A stretch of DNA of 64,000 nt. Source: Mucor racemosus. Its lineage: Eukaryota; Mucoromycota; Mucoromycetes; Mucorales; Mucoraceae. Shown piece by piece: positions 12,818 through 23,462 of this stretch. The notes under the pieces are model-generated. The model had not been told where the DNA came from. It saw nothing but the letters and a program-made list of their open reading frames with translations, and did no database searches. Positions within the stretch are counted from its first letter, which is position 1. Every line of letters begins with the position of its first letter. Made by a program: the position numbers and the translations under genes. The DNA is taken from positions 1 through 64,000 of the forward strand of contig JAPEHQ010000025.1 of NCBI GenBank assembly GCA_027405735.1. The letters are read 5' to 3'.

Positions 12818-13037
12818 TGTTATATCAATACTCATCCTATGTCTCACATCCAAGGTCACAGTCTATAATTAGTGTTACAGTAAATCAATGTGGATCATTG
12901 ACTTACATCATATTCTTAGATAGTAAAACCCTAGTAATAGTTATAATTAATGTATAAAAATACATCCAAAGGATGTATTGTTAATAAAAGTGTAATATTC
13001 TGGCAAGATTATTTATATAGACTCTTTTGACATTTCA
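12818..13037 (+). repeat. Solo LTR of the chromovirus family, TSD GCAAG
   Basis: A diverged 220-bp relative of the 245-bp chromovirus LTR, starting TGTTATATCAATACTCAT and ending TTTTGACATTTCA. It is flanked by GCAAG at 12813-12817 and 13038-13042. It lacks a stretch present in the active LTR. It is typical of LTR-LTR recombination leaving one LTR. Confidence 0.85.
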
Positions 13038-13220
13038 GCAAGATCCAGGAAACTGGATATGTGAGACATATCCACTCGTTGGATTTAGCTATATAAAATA
13101 AGCTCAACTTATTACTGTAAATGCGCTGTGTTACTAAATGTAAATAGATTAATCTGACAACATGGAATGTCAGAAAGATATAATCGATCCAATACTACTG
13201 ATCTAACGGATAAATGTAAT

Positions 13221-13465
13221 TGTTATGTCAATATCATATCCTAGGTCGCACATTCAAGGTCGCAGTCAATATTCGGTATTATAGTAAATCAACAGGTGTA
13301 CACGTTGATTCACATGCGTCTTAGTAAATTGGTGTAATGTTCTTAGATAGTAATTCTGTGTAATAGTTATAATGAAAAGTATATAAATACATCCTCTGGA
13401 TGTATTGTTAATAAAAAGTGTAATATTTTGGCAAGATTATTTCTTAAGACCGTTTTGACATTTCA
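13221..13465 (+). repeat. 5' LTR of the chromovirus
   Basis: 245 bp, TG...CA. It contains TATATAAATACATCC as a possible TATA region and AATAAAAAG near its 3' side. I read it as identical to the 3' LTR. The next bases, TTTTTTAATCTACC, do not resemble a tRNA 3' end complement. Confidence 0.93.
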
Positions 13466-13530
13466 TTTTTTTAATCTACCTAAAAACTTCTATTATACTC
13501 TAAACAACTCATACTATTTTACTTTTTAAA

Positions 13531-16500
13531 ATGAGCAACAACACTACTATTAAACAAGCTACTGGTACCTCTGCTACCAAGGCTCGTCAGCCTGCTACTG
13601 GTACTACTTCTCAATCTGTATCTTTGGATATGGATTTTGATCTTGGTTCATCTTTGTCTTCGGGACAAGATGTAAATGATGCATTGAGCAATGATGCTCT
13701 GCATGATAACTATAATACTTGTAGCGAAGACGCTCGTATTACCAAGGAATTGAGCGATGACGCTCTTTCTATGGATGATGATACTATCATGAGTGATAGT
13801 GAACTTGATCTTGACCATGGTGTTCAAGAAGTTACTTTCCTAGGAAAGGAACATCAAGTGAAGTTGTTGAATGAAATCAAACAACTGCGAGTTCAGTTGT
13901 ATAATGCAACTGCATTATCAATTAAGCATATTGATAATGGTACTCTAGCCTCAAAAGCAAGTGCCTTGAAACGTCAGTTAAAACTGGTAAAAGAGAATTA
14001 TGATCTTTTATTTGATGAAAGTACCATGATGGGTACTGCCACGGGTGAATCATCGTTAGTTCCTTCTGACACTCCATTTTTACAATGGAAAGGACATAAG
14101 TTTAATACCAAGAAATTCATTTTTCAAAGTATGGACGCATGTTTGACTCAGTTCGAAGATGTATTGGAATCTCGTTCAATTTCAGTTGAAGCAAACTGGA
14201 AAAGAATCATAAAGCCCAAAATGTCGACTGGGATGGCTTCTTGGACTCGTGAAGTAATCGAGAGATACCCTAGTATTTCTTGGGGTCAATTTAAGTCCAA
14301 GTTGAAGGCTAAGTATAGTCCTTCTGAGGCTGAGGAAAAGAAAGCTGCTCTCAACAAATTGAAAAATTTGAAATTGGAGAAATGTGAAAGCTTAGAAGTC
14401 TATATCGACAAGTTTACGACGTTGAAAGACTTGGCTGGTGTTACTGAGAACACTAGTTTGACTGATTATTTGTTGAAGGGTCTTGATGTGGATTTGTATA
14501 GTCCTGTATCATTGAATATTTCTCAATCGAGAGATAAAGAGAAGGATACTTTGGATTATGCAATCTCTCAGCTTCGAAGTGTTTACGATTTGTTGCGTCG
14601 TGATAGTTATTACCGAGAGGAAAAGCACAGAAAAGAAGAAGAACTGACCCAGAGAATAATTAGGCAGTTAAAGCAACAAGGTGGCCATTATGGTTCATCT
14701 TCTCGTGGTGGTTACAATGGTAATCATAATGCTGGTAATCGTATTGGTAAACAATACAATGGTTTTGCAAAAAAGCCAGTAAGAAGAGCTGGTAAATTCC
14801 ATACCAAACAAAAAGCAAATAATGGTGGTGATGCACCAAAATGCTTTGATTGTGGATTTACTCCCTTCACGTATGCGCACAAAGCAGTGTGCAAGAAGAA
14901 TGCCAAGAACACTGTTCATGGGAAAAAGAAGAAGTCTATCGTGCCTACTCCTTCTCGTGTCACTGAAGACACTGATGATTCATCTGATGATGAAAGTGAC
15001 CAACATTTTGCTGTGGCCACTATTGCTGCCCCAAAGAAAAAGGGAAAAGAAGTATCTCAAATGGATACCGATAGTGAATGTAAGCAATTTGATAGTGATT
15101 ATTTTAGGAAGATGCCTAATAATAATATGAATACTAATGGTCTTCTTTATTTACCTGTTATTTTAGAAACAAGCGCTGGCATCAAGGTCAACACTTGGTT
15201 TTTGTTGGATACTGGTTGCACGTTTAGTGCAATTTCACCACAATTAGTTTCTTTTCTAAATTTAAATATTTGTAATAAAAATGGTATTATTAAATTGGCA
15301 CAAAATAACAGTGTAGTAGATCGTAAGGGTCAAACTGAAGAAGAGCTTATAATTAATTATGGTTCTAAAATTGTTCATTCAAAATTTGAAGTTTTTGATT
15401 TATTTGACGATGTCCATTGTGTATTTGGAATGGATTTATTGTATAAAGTTGGTATTACGTTAGGTAATATTGCAGCAGATTGGTCAGATCGTGTTGGTTA
15501 TGAAATACCAAAGATTGAACCCAATCCTTATAAACCAAATGAAGATCCTTATGGATCTGAAGAAGAACGTAAAATTATGATGAACGAATTACAACCATTT
15601 ATTGATGCAAATACTAGTATTAGTCCTAAAGCATATTGTAATATTCCTGGTAGTGAAATTACATTGCCCATAAAGAAAGATACTCCACTTGCGAATACAT
15701 GTCGTAGACAATTTCCAATTGCTGAAGCATTGCGACCTGTTATTCAAAAACAAGTTGAAAAATGGCGAGAAAATGGTGTGATTAAAAGAGCAAAACCTAA
15801 TACACCTCATAATTCTCCAATTTTTACTGTACGAAAGAAAAATAGTGATGGTGAATACACTGGAAAAGAGCACCGTGTGGTAATTGATTGTCGTTTGATA
15901 AATAATGCATTAGATCCTGAGAAACTTGAACGTTTCCCATTGCCCTTGATAAGTGATTTGCATCGTAAGATGTCGAAGCATTCGCTCTATACTGTCATTG
16001 ACTTATCGCAATGTTTCCATGCATTTAAAATATCCAGATCGTCAAGATCGTATTTGACGTTCACTGATATGGAGGGATTGACGTGGTCCTTCTCTCACTG
16101 CCCGTACGGATTGACTATGGTCTCATCGCACGCACAAAAAATACTTTCTAATTTGTTTGCTGATATCAGTGATACTACCACTCACTTTATAGATGATGTC
16201 ACTATACATACTGAAAACGACCTGAAAAAGCATACAGAACTAGTTAAAATCGTTATCGATCGCTTGACTAAAGCAAACTTACGTATAAATACTGAAAAAT
16301 TGCATATTGCGCAAAAGAGCATTTATATATTGGGTTTCTGCTTATCTAGTGAGGGTTTAGCATTAGATCCTCGAAAGGTTTCAAATGTTTTGGATTGGGA
16401 ACCTACCGTTAAAAGTAGCCGTGAATTGAGTTCACGTTTAGGATTGATTAACTTTTTTTGTTCTAATTTGCCACGCTTGTCGATGTTGACAGCACCACTA

Positions 16501-18741
16501 GATAAATTGAGAAATGCACCTGATATTACTAAAGTATGGACACCAGAACATACTAAATTAATGAAGCAATTGCAAGAATTATTAGTCAGCTCAGCAGTGT
16601 TGAGTGTGCCTAACTTACATTATCCAATCTGTGTTGTTACAGATAGTTCTGCCTATGCAATTGGCGCTGCAATGTATCAAGTTATTGGTAATAAAATAAA
16701 ATATCTTGGTTTTATTGCACGCAGTTTGAGTCCATCAGAGCAAAGATGGGGAAGTTCCAAACGAGAATTAGCTGCAGTTGTCTATGCATTTAAAAAGTTC
16801 CATCAATGGTTGTATGGAAGACGATTCCATCTCTTTGTGGATAATCGTGGTATTTTATTTCTACATTCGCAACCTAAATTGGATCGAATGGTTGAGAACT
16901 ATTATGATACAATTTTTGAAATGGATTTTGATATTACCTTTTGTAGTGGTATTAACAATATCTTGGCTGATACCTTATCGCGTCTTTTCTGGCCATACAA
17001 TACGCTGGTGGAGAGTGGTGATAAGCGTTTAATTAAAAATCATGTTAATGAAAAGAATTTAGTTAAACAAGATATTGATACAAAGGTTAAAGGAAAGAGA
17101 AAGCATGTAGTAGACAATGTAGTAGAAGAAAAGAAAAAGAGGAAATTACATGTTGTGAATAAGGGGAAAGATAAACTTAAGGAAGCACATGATAACCTTA
17201 TTGCATGCGATACTTCCGTTATCTTCGGATCACCAAAAGTAATCATTCCGAGGGAAACCTCTGATCTTTTTAATAACGCTAAATTGACAGCGTATGTAAA
17301 CAAATTGAAGAATAAGAACGAAGAGTTATTATTCCGCGTTAGTCATTTAGATGTTTATGAAACGCCTGCAAGTGATGAAGAAAAACAAAATATATTAGAA
17401 AAAACACATTTACTTGGGCATTTCGGTATTCATGCAATGGAGCAAGTTATACACCAAGATTTGAACATGCATTGGAAGGGCTTAAGGGAAGATATTACGA
17501 AATATATATCAAATTGCCATAAATGCAGACAGTTCAATTTAGCTAAGCATGTCTACCATCCACCAAAGCAAGAAGCTCCTGAAGGGATAATGGATCATGT
17601 TGTATTTGATCTAGGTGGATTTGATTGCACTACACCAAGGGGAAATAATTTTATATTAGTAGTGCTGGATCTATTCTCGAGATTTATTATCTTACGTGCA
17701 ATTCCAGATAAATCAGCTACTACTGTTGCAAAGGAATTGGTATCTATCTTTTCATTGTTCGGCTACCCACGTATCGTTGGTCATGATCGAGGTGCAGAAT
17801 TCCATAATAAATTACTTGAAAAGATACTTAAACATGCTGAGGTTGAGAATAGAGCAAGTTTACCATTTACGCCTCAAGGTAATAGTTGCTGTGAAGCTGC
17901 AGTAAAGTCTGCAAAAACAATAATCATAAAGATGTTGGAAGGTCGTAGTAAAGATTGGGATTTGTACCTTAATGGAACAGCATTAAGTTTAAATGTACAT
18001 AGATCTAGACTACATGGGATGATGCCATTCATGGTAATGTTTCATAGAGCACCTAATGAATTTAAGGATTATCGAGGAGATAAACCTACACTTCATGAAA
18101 GAGAAATCGATGTGGAAGCATTTAAAAAGAAGCTCGATTTAATTGATAGAATTATTGTTCCAGCAATTAGAGACCAAATACTAAAGAAACAGGATAAGGA
18201 TAGTAATTACTTTAGAAAGAGACATAGAATCTTGGAGAAACCTTATCCAATTGGATCTACTGTAATGATCAAGAATATAGAAAATAAGAATAGGAAAACT
18301 GATCCTAACTATGAAGGCCCATTTTATATACATGGAATAACTAAAAATGGAAGCTATATTCTTACTGATAAAACTGATACATTCTTAGCTAGAGATGTAC
18401 CTACACAACAGATCAAGTTGATCAGCACGAATGATGCAAAGGAAGATAACTCAGATGTGTATGAAGTGCAAGCTATTATAAAGCATAGAGGTACTCCACC
18501 CAATTACGAATATTTAGTAAGATGGAAGAATTTCACAGAAGATCATGATTCTTGGGAACCACCAGCATCATTTGATTCTCCTGATGTTATTAAACATTAT
18601 TGGGCGAGAGTAGATGCTAATACGCAATCTAATGGTAAGGGAAAGCAAGCTCCTAAATCAATTAATACAAGAAAGATTGCTACACGCGAGGAGAAGTCCA
18701 AGAAGAAGCGTGAAAGATTATTAGCAGAAGATACGATTTAA
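13531..18741 (+). CDS. Gag-Pol polyprotein (PR-RT-RH-IN-chromodomain), 1736 aa
   Basis: Encodes every replication function of the element in one frame, as in Tf1-like elements. The order is Gag capsid (about 190-350) and a zinc knuckle with unusual spacing C-X2-C-X8-H-X3-C (about 434-450). Aspartic protease follows with LLDTGC (about 558), then RT with the FIDD catalytic motif (about 886). RNase H carries VTDSS, KREL and FVDN (about 1034-1110). The integrase has an HHCC finger (about 1295-1335) and a catalytic triad D...D-X35-E (VFDLGG, GHDRG, CCEAA). A C-terminal chromodomain (about 1643-1690) reads EYLVRWKNF followed by HDSWEP. The chromodomain marks it as a chromovirus and is expected to direct integration to particular chromatin. 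There is no internal stop or frameshift. The start is the first ATG 66 bp after the LTR. Confidence 0.95.
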   Translation: MSNNTTIKQATGTSATKARQPATGTTSQSVSLDMDFDLGSSLSSGQDVNDALSNDALHDNYNTCSEDARITKELSDDALSMDDDTIMSDSELDLDHGVQEVTFLGKEHQVKLLNEIKQLRVQLYNATALSIKHIDNGTLASKASALKRQLKLVKENYDLLFDESTMMGTATGESSLVPSDTPFLQWKGHKFNTKKFIFQSMDACLTQFEDVLESRSISVEANWKRIIKPKMSTGMASWTREVIERYPSISWGQFKSKLKAKYSPSEAEEKKAALNKLKNLKLEKCESLEVYIDKFTTLKDLAGVTENTSLTDYLLKGLDVDLYSPVSLNISQSRDKEKDTLDYAISQLRSVYDLLRRDSYYREEKHRKEEELTQRIIRQLKQQGGHYGSSSRGGYNGNHNAGNRIGKQYNGFAKKPVRRAGKFHTKQKANNGGDAPKCFDCGFTPFTYAHKAVCKKNAKNTVHGKKKKSIVPTPSRVTEDTDDSSDDESDQHFAVATIAAPKKKGKEVSQMDTDSECKQFDSDYFRKMPNNNMNTNGLLYLPVILETSAGIKVNTWFLLDTGCTFSAISPQLVSFLNLNICNKNGIIKLAQNNSVVDRKGQTEEELIINYGSKIVHSKFEVFDLFDDVHCVFGMDLLYKVGITLGNIAADWSDRVGYEIPKIEPNPYKPNEDPYGSEEERKIMMNELQPFIDANTSISPKAYCNIPGSEITLPIKKDTPLANTCRRQFPIAEALRPVIQKQVEKWRENGVIKRAKPNTPHNSPIFTVRKKNSDGEYTGKEHRVVIDCRLINNALDPEKLERFPLPLISDLHRKMSKHSLYTVIDLSQCFHAFKISRSSRSYLTFTDMEGLTWSFSHCPYGLTMVSSHAQKILSNLFADISDTTTHFIDDVTIHTENDLKKHTELVKIVIDRLTKANLRINTEKLHIAQKSIYILGFCLSSEGLALDPRKVSNVLDWEPTVKSSRELSSRLGLINFFCSNLPRLSMLTAPLDKLRNAPDITKVWTPEHTKLMKQLQELLVSSAVLSVPNLHYPICVVTDSSAYAIGAAMYQVIGNKIKYLGFIARSLSPSEQRWGSSKRELAAVVYAFKKFHQWLYGRRFHLFVDNRGILFLHSQPKLDRMVENYYDTIFEMDFDITFCSGINNILADTLSRLFWPYNTLVESGDKRLIKNHVNEKNLVKQDIDTKVKGKRKHVVDNVVEEKKKRKLHVVNKGKDKLKEAHDNLIACDTSVIFGSPKVIIPRETSDLFNNAKLTAYVNKLKNKNEELLFRVSHLDVYETPASDEEKQNILEKTHLLGHFGIHAMEQVIHQDLNMHWKGLREDITKYISNCHKCRQFNLAKHVYHPPKQEAPEGIMDHVVFDLGGFDCTTPRGNNFILVVLDLFSRFIILRAIPDKSATTVAKELVSIFSLFGYPRIVGHDRGAEFHNKLLEKILKHAEVENRASLPFTPQGNSCCEAAVKSAKTIIIKMLEGRSKDWDLYLNGTALSLNVHRSRLHGMMPFMVMFHRAPNEFKDYRGDKPTLHEREIDVEAFKKKLDLIDRIIVPAIRDQILKKQDKDSNYFRKRHRILEKPYPIGSTVMIKNIENKNRKTDPNYEGPFYIHGITKNGSYILTDKTDTFLARDVPTQQIKLISTNDAKEDNSDVYEVQAIIKHRGTPPNYEYLVRWKNFTEDHDSWEPPASFDSPDVIKHYWARVDANTQSNGKGKQAPKSINTRKIATREEKSKKKRERLLAEDTI

Positions 18742-19035
18742 ATGTTAGATGAAGGCTATACCTTTTCCTTTTAACATTTCCTTTTTGATCCCACTGGGTT
18801 TTTGGAATGTGAGGTTTTTAATGGTTGCCCCTGAATATCTAAATTTGAAGTTTATATTATTGTACAACGAAGATCAATCAACAAGAAGTACATTATCATA
18901 TATCAACAATATTGCCGTTTTTATTTTTTTTATTTTTTCTTTTTTTCACGTTATGTCAACCAACTTATACACAAATTACAATTACAACAAACTACAACAA
19001 CTATCACTATCTTTTATCACATAATGCTTATGTTG

Positions 19036-19046
19036 GTGTGGGATGG
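19036..19046 (+). other. Polypurine tract of the chromovirus
   Basis: GTGTGGGATGG directly precedes the 3' LTR, the expected place for the plus-strand DNA primer. Confidence 0.65.
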
Positions 19047-19291
19047 TGTTATGTCAATATCATATCCTAGGTCGCACATTCAAGGTCGCAGTCAATATTC
19101 GGTATTATAGTAAATCAACAGGTGTACACGTTGATTCACATGCGTCTTAGTAAATTGGTGTAATGTTCTTAGATAGTAATTCTGTGTAATAGTTATAATG
19201 AAAAGTATATAAATACATCCTCTGGATGTATTGTTAATAAAAAGTGTAATATTTTGGCAAGATTATTTCTTAAGACCGTTTTGACATTTCA
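19047..19291 (+). repeat. 3' LTR of the chromovirus
   Basis: 245 bp, read as identical to the 5' LTR, and followed by the target duplication GTAAT. Confidence 0.93.
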
Positions 19292-19494
19292 GTAATATAG
19301 AATTTGTATATAAATAGGACAAATTATTGATATTAAATAAAGATGATCATCAGTTTTTGTGTGTGATTTAATTTAACAAGTTCCTTTATTAAATTATACG
19401 TTTTTCTTGTTACAATATTTATGCTAAATCTTGTGCATTTCATACTAGCCAAATATTGGCCAAAATTGAACAAGATTATTAGCCTTAATTGATT

Positions 19495-20680
19495 ATAAAA
19501 AATTGAGCATCTAAATTGATGCATTAATTTTTTGTATTGACAAGATAAATTCAACTCTAAGCTACTCTGCATTTTTTGTTTGAGCAAAAAATATTGATTT
19601 TTCGTCGAAATAATCAAAATAATAGTTTTTATCACAGCTTATAACCTATCATAACGGGGTCCCAAAATCGTTATGAAAAAATGAACGAAAAATGATTCAA
19701 AAAACAAAATTGTTTAAATGCTTATGAACCGCAAAGTAAGTAGACCTAGTGTATTAAATGGTTTATGTACAGTTTTAAATTCTGCATCCATCTATATAAA
19801 ATTTGAAAAAATGTTTCACATAAAATTTTGCGCAAAGTGCAATTGAAATTTTGGAGGTTTTTTGAAGATACAGGACACTTTTTATAAGCATATTCAAAAT
19901 ATAATAAACAGCAATAATGCGCAAAAAATTTATCTATCGATCGAGCTATTATTTAACTTTTTAGCTACATTTTTCGTAGAGAAAACAAGATTTTCGTCTA
20001 AATTTTTTTCAGTTTCAGAATTTGGGATGAGGGTATACAAGGGGAAAATGGACGCCAGAAATGGAGGTACCTTTTTGTACACATTTTTGAGGATATCTCC
20101 ACGAAAAATCAATATTTTGAAAAACTCTAAATTGGGTCTGAGAGAGCTCAACGAGCTAGATGACATGAATGCAAAAAAAATGTTGCTCAATTTAACCAAT
20201 ATTTTGAAACCTACTATAGAAATGACCAAAAAATGAAAAAAAAATAAAAGTGCTCAGAATTTTTTCATATTAAAATATGTTATAGAGCACTTCAAAACAA
20301 GTAAATTTCATCATTAAAAAAAATTAGTATAGCTTATTTTTTTCTGGAGATATGAAGCCTCAAAGTTTTCAATCCATTAGCAGTAAAATACGCGTAAAAA
20401 TCTGAAACCTTAGCACTCAAAAATTAATATCAACTGCAAAAAGTAGGATATTTCCGGATACTCATTTTTGGATTAAAGCTGAACATCTTAGGTACATTGG
20501 CATATAATTTTTTCTTGGTGTTATTTAGTGAAAAAAAAAAGTAAAGCAGAGATGAAGAGTGAGACCCAGTTTTCAAGGGAAAAGCAGTGAATTTTACGCG
20601 TTTTTGAGTTTTTCGTGAGATATAAAATAAATTTAGGAAAAGGTAGCGTAATGCAATCAATTCATATCTATTTTGTAGCG
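19495..20680 (-). repeat. Dispersed repeat family R, copy 2 (inverted)
   Basis: The same landmarks as the copies at 4320, 29960 and 39490, in reverse order and complement, e.g. GAGAGAGCTCAACGAGC near 20142 and CTGAACATCTTAGGTACATT near 20480. Short ORFs across it on both strands are not conserved in the other copies. Confidence 0.7.
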
Positions 20681-21031
20681 TCTAAGGTTTATCCTAAAAA
20701 TTGTTTAGTATGAGGTTAGTCATTAGAAAAAGTTGGGCACTAGCAAATGTTTCTTCGTTATTGAATTTAGGTTGGGTTATTAGATTTTGGAAAAGCGGTG
20801 TGTACTACAGTTTTTTTTTTTCAAATGTTTAAGCATTTTACACGATCAAAAAACCATGGATGTCCAATTATAAATGAGATGAAAAAAATATTTCTATATT
20901 ATATTTATTATTACAAAGAAAAGTAGCTTTTTTAAGCTACTATAATTTTTTTTTTATCGTAAAAATTAAAAATGAAACAAAATTTATAAATGTTCTTGGT
21001 TGTAAAGAAAAAAAAAAGAAAACTATGCAAT
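20681..21031. other. Region 3' of Hsp90
   Basis: Contains the Hsp90 3' flank and a hairpin at 20922-20941. No gene is seen. Confidence 0.4.
20922..20941 (-). terminator. Hairpin about 90 bp past the Hsp90 stop
   Basis: AGTAGCTT and AAGCTACT pair perfectly around TTTT, with A/T runs on both sides. It may lie in the Hsp90 3' UTR or at its cleavage region. The role is inferred from position only. Confidence 0.35.
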
Positions 21032-23268
21032 TTAATCAACCTCCTCCATCTTGGAAACTTCAGCGTTATCATCGGCAACGGCTTCAGTAGCAGGCTCATC
21101 AGCGGTAGGGAGCTCATCTTCGTCAATAGAAAGACCGAGAGAGACCATACGGTTAATACGAGTAGCGAAAGAGCTAGGGTCATCAAGAGTGAAACCAGAG
21201 GTCAACAAAGAGGTCTCATACAATAAAGTAACAAGATCCTTAGCAGTACGATCATTGGCATCAGCAGTAACCTTAGACTTGAGGGCCTTGATGATAGGGT
21301 GATCAGGGTTCAATTCCAAAGTCTTCTTGGAGGCCATGTAGCTGGACATGGAAGAATCACGGAGAGCTTGAGCCTTCATGATACGTTCCATATTAGCGGA
21401 CCAACCGAATTGACCAGTGGTCAAGACACAAGGAGAATCAGTCAACATGGAAGAAAGGACAACCTTCTCGACCTTTTCGCCAAGGATATCCTTGACAGTC
21501 TTACAGAGACCTTCATATGCAGCTTGTTCAGCCTCACGAGCCTTCTTCTCCTCCTCATCTTCTTCGAGTTCAAGACCATCCTTGGTGATACAGACCAACT
21601 TCTTATCCTCATATTCCTTAAGTTGAGTAGTGGCATATTCATCAATGGGGTCAGTCATCAAAAGAACCTCAATACCCTTCTTCTTGAAACCTTCAAGGAA
21701 AGGAGAGTTCTCGACGGCGGCACGAGATTCACCAGTGATGTAGTAAATGTTCTTTTGCTTCTCGGGCATACGGGTAACGTAATCCTTGAAAGAGGTCATC
21801 TCCTCACCAGACTTGGTAGAGTGATAACGCAACAATTCAGCGAGCTTGTTACGGTTTTGAGTATCTTCGTGAATACCGAGCTTGATGTTCTTGCTGAAAG
21901 CTTCATAGAACTTGTCAAAGTTCTCCTTATCCTCAGAGATTTCTTGGAACATTTCAAGACACTTCTTGACGAGGTTCTTACGAACAACCTTCAAGATCTT
22001 GTTTTGTTGGAGCATTTCACGAGAAATGTTAAGAGGGAGATCCTCGGAATCGACAACACCCTTGATGAAACTGAGCCATTCAGGCATCAAATCCTCACAG
22101 TCATCCATGATGAAGACACGACGAACGTAGAGCTTGATGTTGTTTCTCTTCTTCTTGGTCTCAAACATATCGAAAGGAGCACGCTTGGGAACATAAAGAA
22201 GGGCACGGAATTCGAGTTGACCTTCAACGGAGAAATGCTTGACAGCCAAATGATCCTCCCAATCGTTAGAGAGAGCCTTGTAGAATTCAGAGTATTCCTC
22301 GGGCTTGACCTCCTCAGGGTTACGAGTCCAGAGAGGCTTGGTCTTGTTAAGTTCCTCATTCTCGACAACAGTTTCCTTGATGGTCTTCTTCTTCTTCTCA
22401 TCCTTCTTGTCATCCTCATCAGTAACTTCTTCAATCTTGGCACCTTCTTCGGCGACAACCTCTTCCTCATCATCAGAGACCTCCTTTTCGACTTCCTTTT
22501 CAACAACGAGTTGAATAGGGTAAGAGATGAATTCGGAGTGCTTCTTGACAATATCCTTGATCTTCTTCTCATCAAGATATTCAAGCTAAAAAATTTAAAA
22601 ATATTGGGTTAGGAACCCCATGTCACTCTTTTTTTTTAAGAAAAAATTGCCAAAACTTACTTGATCTTCCTTCATGTAGAGACGCATCTCAGTACCACGA
22701 CCAATGGAAGGGTTGACTTCATCACGGGTGATGGTGAAAGAACCACCAGCAGCAGACTCCCAAATGTATTGTTCGTCATCGTTGTGCTTGGTAATAACTT
22801 GAACCTTATCAGCAATGAGGTAAGCAGAGTAGAAACCAACACCGAATTGACCAATCATGGAGATGTCAGCACCGGAAGAGAGAGCTTCCATGAAAGCCTT
22901 GGTACCAGACTTGGCAATTGTACCCAAGTTGTTAACCAAATCAGCCTTGGTCATACCGATACCAGTATCACGGATAGACAAGATGTTGTTCTCCTTGTCA
23001 GGGGTAATACGAATGTAGAGATCCTTCTCGGCATCGAGGACTGAGGGGTCAGTCAAAGATTGATAACGAACCTTATCCAAAGCATCAGAACAATTGGAGA
23101 TCAATTCACGCAAGAAAATTTCCTACAATTATGGATGTTAGTCGCGTGTTTTTTTTTACCCCTTAAATCATGTAATTTTACCTTGTTAGAATAGAAGGTG
23201 TTGATGATCAAACTCATCAACTGAGAAATCTCAGCTTGGAAAGAAAAGGTCTCGGTTTCGGCAGACAT
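21032..23268 (-). CDS. HSP90: Hsp90 molecular chaperone
   Basis: A cytosolic ATP-dependent chaperone that matures kinases, receptors and other clients. Three exons (23182-23268, 22661-23122, 21032-22585) are joined by GT-AG introns of 59 and 75 bp, giving 700 aa, the usual length. The N-terminal ATPase reads [20 protein letters not shown], then [17 protein letters not shown] and [13 protein letters not shown] Glu/Lys/Asp-rich charged linker follows, then the middle domain ([24 protein letters not shown]). The protein ends in MEEVD, the docking tail for TPR co-chaperones. Both introns restore the frame exactly, and no break is seen. Codon use is markedly more GC-rich than in the neighbours, as expected for a highly expressed gene. 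Long ORFs on the opposite strand are shadows of this codon bias. Confidence 0.97.
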
Positions 23269-23462
23269 TTTATATAAATTTACAATAAAGAGAACAGAAA
23301 AACTGCGTACAATCCTTTTCTTTTTTGGCTTTTATATGATTTTCTTTATTTCAAATGGAAGGATATAGAATTTCAAAAAGTTTTCACTAGTCACATTTCT
23401 TTCTCGCAAATTCTATGTGATTTTTCCCAATCAATTCAATTTGACAGGAGGAAGAAGGCCTT
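23269..23462. promoter_or_regulatory. Hsp90 upstream region
   Basis: This 194-bp gap separates the Hsp90 start codon from the stop of the next gene, which reads the same way. It is the obvious Hsp90 promoter. GAA triplets 10 bp apart near 23360-23372 might be a gapped heat-shock element, but they are not convincing. Confidence 0.4.

Larger units (their letters stand above)
13221..19291 (+). mobile_element. Complete chromodomain Ty3/gypsy retrotransposon
   Basis: This 6071-bp element has two 245-bp LTRs that I read as identical, each starting TGTTATGTCA and ending GACATTTCA. It is flanked by the 5-bp target duplication GTAAT (13216-13220 and 19292-19296). A single long gag-pol ORF fills the interior, and a purine-rich GTGTGGGATGG (19036-19046) abuts the 3' LTR as the polypurine tract. 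No TGG-starting tRNA primer site follows the 5' LTR. Identical LTRs, an intact ORF and clean duplications indicate a very recent, possibly active, insertion. Confidence 0.93.
12689..19378 (+). repeat. Old solo LTR, family F, split by two later insertions
   Basis: The outer LTR starts TGTTACATCCACC and ends TTTAATTTAACA. It is interrupted by a 220-bp solo LTR (12818-13037) and by the full chromovirus (13221-19291). An uninterrupted minus-strand copy at 32444-32836 runs straight across both insertion points, which establishes the empty sites. No matching target duplication was seen for the outer LTR, so it is probably ancient. Confidence 0.65.

Noticed and set aside
18749..19024. 91-codon ORF between the chromovirus pol and its 3' LTR
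   Set aside because: Hydrophobic low-complexity frame in the untranslated tail. No family feature was seen.
19862..20236. 124-codon ORF inside repeat family R
   Set aside because: The frame is not kept in the other three copies, so it is chance.
21299..22612. 437-codon ORF antisense to Hsp90
   Set aside because: It mirrors the third-position codon bias of Hsp90, has no domain, and the sense gene is unmistakable.
23340..23460. Heat-shock element upstream of Hsp90
   Set aside because: GAA/TTC triplets are present but not in consistent 5-bp register over three units.
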